This document shows positions 1 through 5,682 of a DNA stretch of 7,337 bases, in pieces (the stretch's first letter is position 1; each line of letters begins with the position of its first letter). The stretch covers positions 1 to 7,337 of the forward strand of contig JAQUJQ010000071.1 of the NCBI GenBank assembly GCA_028680875.1. Direction: 5' to 3'. The translations under genes were made by a program, and so were the position numbers. The DNA is from Eubacteriales bacterium. Lineage in GTDB: Bacteria; Bacillota; Clostridia; Peptostreptococcales; Anaerovoracaceae. The notes beneath the pieces were generated by a model. That model was not told the origin of the DNA and did not search any database. It worked only from the letters and a program-made list of their open reading frames with translations.

Positions 1-911
1 CGATAGAGACATCACTAAAGCCGGAAGAATCACAAATACCGGAAACTCCTCTTTGGTTTGATAAAGAAGAGGGTGAAGAAACGGACTCCGAGAAAAAAGA
101 GAAAAAAGGCTGCATTGGGAAATTTATTTTAATCTTAATAATTCTGATATTAATTGCAGAAATAGCATCTCTTGGCATTAAATATTTTTGGCCGGAGAGC
201 CAAGCTGCAGCTGTTGTCACTGATTCACAAGTTAAAATTGTCAACACCTTAACTAACTGGAAGGATGGCATAGTCCGATTCTTTAAAGGAATCGGCGGAG
301 TTGATGATCCGGCAATTGAAAATGGAGTGGACGGAAAAGACGATCCTGAGGCGGAACCGGTCGATGTAAGCCTCGAAGGGCAAGAAGAGGACGAGCCAAT
401 CCCGGTTGACTTAATTTCTTCCCAGATGGAACATAATAAAAACATTGAAACAATTAGAGCCAACGATACATTGGTTTACATACCGGATCGAGATTATAAG
501 GTAGCTGACATTAACAGCTCTAAACCGATTGAAAGCAATATTTGGATGACTGCCAACGATGGAAAGGCCATGTATTTCGATCAGGAAATAGTAGGTACAC
601 TGATTGCTTTTGACTCCCAGTGGATTGATTATGTCAATGGTGAAAGCGACCAAGTGATTCATCTAACTCAAAAAGGAAGCAAGGCTTATAGGAATGTTAC
701 CACTTTCTCTAAAACAGGAAAGGTTAAGCAAACATTTACCCTTTTGGAAATAGGTGAAATACGAAAAGGAGAAAATGGCTATTATATATGGACCTATGAA
801 GAAATTGAGGAAGTTAGCGGTGGAAAAACATATAACAAAACCTACCATTGGATTTATCAGATGAAGCCCATAGATGATGAAATGAAGATTATTAATTACT
901 TTAAATATTAA
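1..911 (+). CDS. Single-pass membrane protein with extracytoplasmic C-terminal domain, 5'-truncated by the window edge
   Basis: The frame is open from base 3 to the TAA at 909-911, giving 302 visible residues; the true start lies left of the window. A GTG at 327 could be taken as a start, but it has no ribosome binding site and would cut off an obvious membrane anchor. Visible order: an acidic and Lys-rich segment (window residues 1-40, including EKKEKKG), one hydrophobic helix (about 41-63, bases 123-191), an acidic Asp/Glu/Pro linker (about 95-130), then a mixed, probably beta-rich domain to the end. The lysines before the helix suggest the N-terminus is inside and the large C-terminal part outside. 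The architecture recalls clostridial proteins with an N-terminal zinc ribbon, one helix and a TcaA/NTF2-like C-terminal domain. The zinc ribbon, if present, is off-window, and the NTF2-like call is only a resemblance. I do not recognise a specific function. No clear terminator follows it. Confidence 0.85.
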   Translation, partial: IETSLKPEESQIPETPLWFDKEEGEETDSEKKEKKGCIGKFILILIILILIAEIASLGIKYFWPESQAAAVVTDSQVKIVNTLTNWKDGIVRFFKGIGGVDDPAIENGVDGKDDPEAEPVDVSLEGQEEDEPIPVDLISSQMEHNKNIETIRANDTLVYIPDRDYKVADINSSKPIESNIWMTANDGKAMYFDQEIVGTLIAFDSQWIDYVNGESDQVIHLTQKGSKAYRNVTTFSKTGKVKQTFTLLEIGEIRKGENGYYIWTYEEIEEVSGGKTYNKTYHWIYQMKPIDDEMKIINYFKY

Positions 912-929
912 GTTTTAACACTTAATTTG

Positions 930-957
930 TTTAGCAATTTTATTATTATGGTAAGAT
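930..957 (+). promoter_or_regulatory. Possible extended -10 promoter for the carboxykinase gene
   Basis: The sequence TGGTAAGAT (949-957) fits an extended -10 element: TG, one base, then TAAGAT, a 4/6 match to TATAAT. A weak -35 candidate, TTTAGC (930-935), lies 16 bases upstream; extended -10 promoters tolerate poor -35 boxes. It sits between the stop of the upstream membrane-protein gene at 911 and the ribosome binding site at 984. Initiation would fall near 964. The region is very AT-rich, so chance matches are likely. Confidence 0.4.
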
Positions 958-983
958 ATTAAGAATATAGATTTTAGCTTACT

Positions 984-990
984 AAGGAGG
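984..990 (+). promoter_or_regulatory. Ribosome binding site of the carboxykinase gene
   Basis: AAGGAGG, a near-perfect Shine-Dalgarno sequence, lies 7 bases before the ATG at 998 and fixes that codon as the start. Confidence 0.85.
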
Positions 991-997
991 ACTTTTT

Positions 998-2653
998 ATG
1001 GCAACAAATTCAGGATATCAAAGAAAAGAAATTGGACCGGGAAATAAAGCATTTTCTCAAAGCAGAACTACTATTGAAACTGCTTTTTATGGTAATAATG
1101 TAAAAAAGATTATTGATTTAAAAGAAGCTTATGAAATGGCTAAGTCCACTACCGGGACAATAGCTCTTGATATACCGGTTTACCAACCGGAAAAAATAGG
1201 ATTACCTAAGGGTGCACAAATTTTGCTTTTTAATGACGGTGAAACCGTTGGACGGTTTGCCGGTGCTCGGGTAATATTAGGTGAAAAAGGTATAGTAGAA
1301 AGTGATATTGCTGCAGTTTTAAGAGAAGCCGTTTATAAAACCCGATATAAAACCATGTTGCATACAGAGGCTTACATTGGCCTGGATGAAGATTTTATGG
1401 TAAAAGCAAATTTACTTGTACCCGAAACCTATGAACACACCCTATATAATTGGCTATTAAATTTCCAGTATAGGAATGACTTTTATGATCAAATGTATGC
1501 CAATTCTGTAAAATTGGGAGATGAACCGGACATTTATATCTTATCAGATCCGGACTGGAAGGATTCGAGATATCCAAATGGTTTAGCCTATTTTGATTCG
1601 GAGCACAATTGTGCTGCTCTGTTAGGTCTGCGGTATTTTGGGGAACATAAGAAGGGGACACTTACCATTGCCTGGGGTGTGGCCAATCGAAACGGGTATG
1701 TTTCCTGTCACGGTGGTATGAAACGAATGGTAAAGAAAGACGGAAATAAACATGTTATGGGCGTTTTTGGTTTGTCCGGATCCGGGAAATCAACATTGAC
1801 ACATGCAAAGCATGAAGGAAAATACGATGTCACCGTTCTTCATGATGATGCTTATATCATTTCTACTGAAAACGGATCTGCGGTCGCATTGGAACCTTCA
1901 TATTTTGATAAAACACAAGATTACCCATTGGTTTCAAAAGATAACAAATATTTAATTACCATTCAAAACTGTGGAGCCACAATTGATAACGAAGGCAAAC
2001 TGGTTCCTGTAACTGAGGATATCCGAAACGGAAATGGCCGAGCTATTAAATCAAAACTTTGGGCTGAAAACAGAGTAGACAAGCTGGAAGAACCTGTAAA
2101 CAGTATTGTATGGCTTATGAAAGATCACTCTTTACCCCCTGTTGTAAAGCTGGAAGAATCGGTGTTGGCCTCAGTTATGGGTGCTTGCCTGGCTACCAAA
2201 AGAACTAGTGCGGAAAAAATCCTAAAGGGTACAGATAAGGATGCATTGGTATTTGAACCCTACGCAAATCCATTCAGGACTTATGCCCTTGAACAGGATT
2301 ACAATAAGTTTAAGGCGCTGTTTGCTGAACGAAATGTATCATGTTATATTATCAATACGGGACATTTCTTAAATCGGAAGATTCCTAAGGAAGTCACCAT
2401 TCACATCATTGAACAAATTGTTGATGGTACTGCGGATTTTAAATCCTTCGGCCCATTTTTGAAAATAAAAACCATGGAAGTAGAAGGATTTATTCCTGAT
2501 TTTAAGGATAAAGATTATGTAGAACTATTGGCAAATAGCATTGAAAATAGGATCAATTATCTGTTATCTCTTAAGGAATTTAAGGGTGGAAGAGATCAGC
2601 TTCCGGATGAGGCGTTGACCACCCTGCAAACGTTATTGAAATATGTAAACTAA
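998..2653 (+). CDS. Divergent ATP-type phosphoenolpyruvate carboxykinase family protein (pckA-like)
   Basis: This 551-residue protein, probably cytoplasmic, is close to the usual length of ATP-dependent PEP carboxykinase (about 540), which interconverts oxaloacetate + ATP and PEP + CO2 + ADP. By eye it follows the E. coli enzyme in order: GR at 85-86 (counterpart of substrate-binding R65), FGEHKKG at 214-220 (Mn-binding K213 region), H238 (H232), the P-loop GLSGSGKST at 258-266, a DD pair at 283-284 (D268/D269), AENR at 356-359 (R333), PPV at 380-382, and a late INTG at 452-455. It departs from the canon: the signature GDDEHGW reads HDDAYII, the usual GTGKTT loop reads GSGKST, and the GTERG segment near the adenine site is not recognisable. 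The core chemistry may survive, but nucleotide preference or substrate could differ. The start is fixed by AAGGAGG 7 bases upstream. The UPF0182 gene follows after 17 bases, suggesting an operon. Family membership is fairly sure; PEP carboxykinase activity is less so. Confidence 0.82.
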   Translation: MATNSGYQRKEIGPGNKAFSQSRTTIETAFYGNNVKKIIDLKEAYEMAKSTTGTIALDIPVYQPEKIGLPKGAQILLFNDGETVGRFAGARVILGEKGIVESDIAAVLREAVYKTRYKTMLHTEAYIGLDEDFMVKANLLVPETYEHTLYNWLLNFQYRNDFYDQMYANSVKLGDEPDIYILSDPDWKDSRYPNGLAYFDSEHNCAALLGLRYFGEHKKGTLTIAWGVANRNGYVSCHGGMKRMVKKDGNKHVMGVFGLSGSGKSTLTHAKHEGKYDVTVLHDDAYIISTENGSAVALEPSYFDKTQDYPLVSKDNKYLITIQNCGATIDNEGKLVPVTEDIRNGNGRAIKSKLWAENRVDKLEEPVNSIVWLMKDHSLPPVVKLEESVLASVMGACLATKRTSAEKILKGTDKDALVFEPYANPFRTYALEQDYNKFKALFAERNVSCYIINTGHFLNRKIPKEVTIHIIEQIVDGTADFKSFGPFLKIKTMEVEGFIPDFKDKDYVELLANSIENRINYLLSLKEFKGGRDQLPDEALTTLQTLLKYVN

Positions 2654-2667
2654 AAAGGAAGGGTGAT
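2654..2667 (+). promoter_or_regulatory. Ribosome binding site supporting the TTG start of the UPF0182 gene
   Basis: AAAGGAAGGGTGAT resembles the full anti-Shine-Dalgarno complement AAAGGAGGTGAT, interrupted by extra bases. Its GGTGAT end (2662-2667) lies 3 bases before the TTG at 2671. No in-frame ATG occurs before residue 111 of the encoded protein, inside its third membrane helix, so TTG is the sensible start. The site begins right after the upstream stop codon. Confidence 0.7.
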
Positions 2668-2670
2668 ACT

Positions 2671-5583
2671 TTGAAAAAGGGAAGATTAGGATTAGTTACA
2701 ATCATCATTATTATATTGGTGATTGCTGCTGGTTTCGGAGCTTTGATCGGTTTTCTGACTGATTTTTTATGGTTCCGGGAGTTGGGTTATACCAGTGTAT
2801 TTTTTAAGAAGATTTTTACACAATTAAAATTGGGAATTCCTACTTTTGTTATAATATCCGCACTATCCTATATATACTTATTGTCTTTGAAGAAGGGCTA
2901 TTACAAGCGGGTGGAAATAACGGAGAATGTCACATTTAGTGAAAAAACAATCAATCGGATTGCCTTGGCCATCGGTGCATTATTTGGCCTGTTAATCACT
3001 ATGACTGCAGTGACCGGACTCTGGTTTGAGATTTTAAAATTTGTCCATAGCACCGATTTCAATATTAAGGACCCGATTTTTAACATGGATGTTTCCTTTT
3101 ATATTTTTAAACTGGAATTTATCTCGCAGATCAACCGGATCCTTATTGGGATTGTGATTGCTTTCGGATTGATAACTTTACTCTACTATATGATTCTGCT
3201 CTCCATGAGAAGACCTAAGATTTTTGAACAGAAAAAGGAGTTTGAACACGATCAAAATGGAGAACAGCGTTATACCGGTAATTACGGAAGCGGTTTTGGT
3301 GCTTTCGGTGAGGCGGTTAACAGTGCCTTCGGAGGTCGATTTAAATTTAACGGGCAACACGGAGGCGGTGGCGGCACCCAGTTGGATAAAAATAATCTGA
3401 GGCAGTTGGCGGCCATTGCGTCCAAACAGCTTCAGGTTCTTGGCGTTATCTTTTTCTTGATGGTTGGAGTCAACTTCTGGTTGAAACAATATTCATTGCT
3501 TTATACTAAGATGGGGATTGTATATGGCGCCAATTTTACAGACATTAACGTAACCCTTTGGGTTTATCGTGCATTGATCGTCATGTCTATAATTGCTGCC
3601 ATTACCTTTGTCATCGGTTTTCAAAAGAAAAACTTCAAGATAGTTTTGGCTGTTCCGCTTCTTATGATTGTCATTTCTGTGGCAGGGACCGGTACAGCGC
3701 TCCTGGTACAGAATTTAATTGTTTCTCCCGATGAAATCAGTAAGGAGTCTCCTTATTTGAAAAATAATATCGCCTTCACTCAATATGCTTATGATCTGCA
3801 AGACATTCAAATCAAGAGTTTTGCCGCATCCAATACCCTAACGAAGGACGATATATTAAATAATATGGGAACCATCTCTAATATCAGAATCAATGATTTT
3901 GAACCGGCAGAGAAATTCTATAATCAAGCTCAGAGTATTCGGACCTACTATCAGTTTAATGATGTGGATGTGGACCGCTATATGATTAACGGAGAATATA
4001 CGCAAACTTTCTTATCTGCCAGAGAAATAGACGAGACAAAAATTGAAAATCAACCTTGGCTTTCAAAACACTTAAAATACACCCACGGTTATGGTGTTAC
4101 TCTTTCCAGAGTAGATAAAGTGACAGAAAGCGGACAACCGGATTTGCTGATCGACAGCATCCCACCCATTTCTGAGGTAGAGGAAATTGATATCAACCAT
4201 CCGGAAATATATTTTGGCGAATTGACTAAAAACTATGTGATTGTTAATACAGATGAATTGGAATTCGACTATCCCAGCGGAGATAAAAATGTATATGCAA
4301 CTTATGATGGGGATGCGGGAATCAATCTTAATCTGTTAAACAGGACCCTGTTTGCTATTCGGGAGCAAAGCTTAAAGATCTTAGTTTCCAATAACATTAG
4401 TAAAGATTCTAAAATTATCATCAACCGGAATATAAAAGACAGGGTAATGACCATAGCTCCCTTCCTTAGTTACGATGCAGATCCCTATATTGTTACTGTA
4501 GATGGGAAGTTATATTGGATGTTGGATGCTTATACCTATAGCACATATTATCCCTATTCTGAACCTTTTAGTCCGGAAAGCAATGTGAATTACATCCGAA
4601 ACTCTATCAAGGTAGTGGTGGATGCATATAACGGTGATACGAATTTTTATCTTGTGGATGATAAAGACCCCATCGCAAATACCTTAAAGAATATATACCC
4701 CAAACTATTTAAAGATTTCGATGAAATGCCGGAGTCCTTACAGAAGCACATCCGTTACCCGAATATGCTCTTTACCATTCAAGCCGGCATCTATACCAAG
4801 TATCACATGACCGATGTTGAGGTATTCTATCAATCGGAGGATCGATGGGAGATCTCCAAGGAGATCTATGGAATGGACGAACAGCAAATGTCTCCGAACT
4901 ATTATATTATGAAGATTCCCGGTGAAGAGGATGTGGAATTCATTAATTCCATTCCCTATACTCCCTACGGAAAGAAGAATATGACCGGACTTTTGGTAGC
5001 TCGAAACGATGGAGAACATTATGGAGATATCATTCTCTTCCAATTGCCCAAGTCTAAGATAATCTACGGTCCTCTGCAGATTGAAGGATTTATCAATCAG
5101 GAAACCAACATCTCCAAGGAATTTACTTTGTGGAGCTCCGCCGGATCCAGCTATACCAGAGGAAACATGTTTGTCATTCCCATTGAGGATTCTTTAGTCT
5201 ATGTTGAACCGGTTTATTTGGAAGCTACCAATAGCAGCTTACCTGAGGTTAAGAGGGTTATTATCTACTACAATGACCGGATTGCCTACGAACCTACTCT
5301 TGCACAAGCCTTGGATACCATGTTCGGTGACGGTTCCGGAACCCCGTTGAACGGAGATGCTGAAACCCCGGAACCCGGTACAGATATTACAACACCGGAT
5401 GATATGATGACTGTGGATGCCTTGATTCGAAACGCAGTGGATGCGTATAATAATGCAGTTGATGCGCAGAAAAAAGGTGATTGGACCAATTATGGCAAGT
5501 ATCTGGATGAACTCAATCGTTACCTGAACCTGCTTGACCCGGGAGAAGAAGATATTCAGCCTGAGGACGAAGTCGTTCAGTAA
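2671..5583 (+). CDS. UPF0182 family integral membrane protein
   Basis: This 970-residue protein is full length for UPF0182 (COG1615), a family with no established role that I know of. The N-terminal third has seven hydrophobic helices at about 8-30, 53-73, 97-120, 157-178, 255-275, 296-317 and 323-349, matching the family topology. The rest is a large soluble part with family motifs: the TDFLWFRELGY stretch (30-40), NNIAFTQYAYDL (365-376), RYPNMLFTIQ (695-704), YHM with a nearby FY (711-720), EDRW (723-726), NMTGLLVARNDG (770-781), GPLQIEGFINQ (800-810) and YVEPVYLEA (844-852). The soluble part probably faces outside. A Gly-rich loop (203-236, with GGGGG at 231-235) joins helices 4 and 5. A Gly/Pro/Thr-rich acidic linker (886-912) leads to a short helical tail (about 913-955), also typical. 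The TTG start gives a Lys/Arg-containing N-terminus just before helix 1. It lies 17 bases after the carboxykinase gene with no separate promoter seen. Confidence 0.95.
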   Translation: MKKGRLGLVTIIIIILVIAAGFGALIGFLTDFLWFRELGYTSVFFKKIFTQLKLGIPTFVIISALSYIYLLSLKKGYYKRVEITENVTFSEKTINRIALAIGALFGLLITMTAVTGLWFEILKFVHSTDFNIKDPIFNMDVSFYIFKLEFISQINRILIGIVIAFGLITLLYYMILLSMRRPKIFEQKKEFEHDQNGEQRYTGNYGSGFGAFGEAVNSAFGGRFKFNGQHGGGGGTQLDKNNLRQLAAIASKQLQVLGVIFFLMVGVNFWLKQYSLLYTKMGIVYGANFTDINVTLWVYRALIVMSIIAAITFVIGFQKKNFKIVLAVPLLMIVISVAGTGTALLVQNLIVSPDEISKESPYLKNNIAFTQYAYDLQDIQIKSFAASNTLTKDDILNNMGTISNIRINDFEPAEKFYNQAQSIRTYYQFNDVDVDRYMINGEYTQTFLSAREIDETKIENQPWLSKHLKYTHGYGVTLSRVDKVTESGQPDLLIDSIPPISEVEEIDINHPEIYFGELTKNYVIVNTDELEFDYPSGDKNVYATYDGDAGINLNLLNRTLFAIREQSLKILVSNNISKDSKIIINRNIKDRVMTIAPFLSYDADPYIVTVDGKLYWMLDAYTYSTYYPYSEPFSPESNVNYIRNSIKVVVDAYNGDTNFYLVDDKDPIANTLKNIYPKLFKDFDEMPESLQKHIRYPNMLFTIQAGIYTKYHMTDVEVFYQSEDRWEISKEIYGMDEQQMSPNYYIMKIPGEEDVEFINSIPYTPYGKKNMTGLLVARNDGEHYGDIILFQLPKSKIIYGPLQIEGFINQETNISKEFTLWSSAGSSYTRGNMFVIPIEDSLVYVEPVYLEATNSSLPEVKRVIIYYNDRIAYEPTLAQALDTMFGDGSGTPLNGDAETPEPGTDITTPDDMMTVDALIRNAVDAYNNAVDAQKKGDWTNYGKYLDELNRYLNLLDPGEEDIQPEDEVVQ

Positions 5584-5589
5584 TGTGTT

Positions 5590-5619
5590 TTGTTGTTGAT
5601 AGGAATGTACGATTATAGT
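5590..5619 (+). promoter_or_regulatory. Possible promoter for the glutamine synthetase gene
   Basis: TTGTTG (5590-5595) and TATAGT (5614-5619, 5/6 match to TATAAT) are separated by 18 bases. A better -35 match, TTGATA (5596-5601), is only 12 bases from TATAGT and so cannot pair with it. Transcription would begin near 5626, at the base of the hairpin described next, so the hairpin would form the 5' end of the transcript. Short AT-rich matches like this are weak evidence. Confidence 0.35.
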
Positions 5620-5623
5620 AATT

Positions 5624-5651
5624 GGGACGGTTCCGAAAGGACCGTCCCTTT
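5624..5651 (+). terminator. GC-rich hairpin, possible intrinsic terminator of the carboxykinase-UPF0182 operon
   Basis: GGGACGGT (5624-5631) pairs perfectly with ACCGTCCC (5641-5648). After one bulged T, CC (5633-5634) pairs with GG (5639-5640) and closes a GAAA tetraloop of the GNRA type. The stem is strong, but only three Ts follow before a C, so termination may be inefficient. It lies 41 bases past the UPF0182 stop and 34 bases before the next start codon. It could equally be a 5' leader hairpin of the next gene or a copy of a dispersed palindromic repeat. Confidence 0.6.
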
Positions 5652-5667
5652 CAGAGAAAAAAATATG

Positions 5668-5675
5668 AAAGGAGG
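5668..5675 (+). promoter_or_regulatory. Ribosome binding site that decides the glutamine synthetase start
   Basis: AAAGGAGG lies 7 bases before the ATG at 5683. An in-frame ATG at 5665 would add six residues (MKGGRL), but it immediately precedes the Shine-Dalgarno sequence and has none of its own. The later in-frame ATG at 5698 also lacks one. The start at 5683 is therefore preferred. Confidence 0.85.
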
Positions 5676-5682
5676 CAGGCTT

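Noticed and set aside
91..107. Two A6 runs in a Lys-rich stretch, a possible slippage site
   Set aside because: The reading frame continues sensibly into the membrane helix, with no alternative product in other frames.
3178..3489. Antisense open frame of 103 codons inside the UPF0182 gene
   Set aside because: It lies wholly within a strongly supported gene and shows no family resemblance or start signal.
4848..4867. Inverted repeat AGATCTCC-AA-GGAGATCT with an overlapping GGAGATCTCC palindrome
   Set aside because: It falls in codons for EISKEI in a conserved part of UPF0182; the repeated Glu-Ile pair explains it.
4937..4952. Small inverted repeat GGAATT-CATT-AATTCC
   Set aside because: It is only six pairs, AT-rich and inside coding sequence, so it is expected by chance.
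4738..5043. Antisense open frame of 101 codons inside the UPF0182 gene
   Set aside because: It covers the most conserved UPF0182 motifs on the other strand, so selection on the sense protein explains it.
5649..5682. Possible riboswitch or glutamine-sensing RNA leader before the glutamine synthetase gene
   Set aside because: Only 34 bases separate the hairpin from the start codon, and no second conserved structure is visible.
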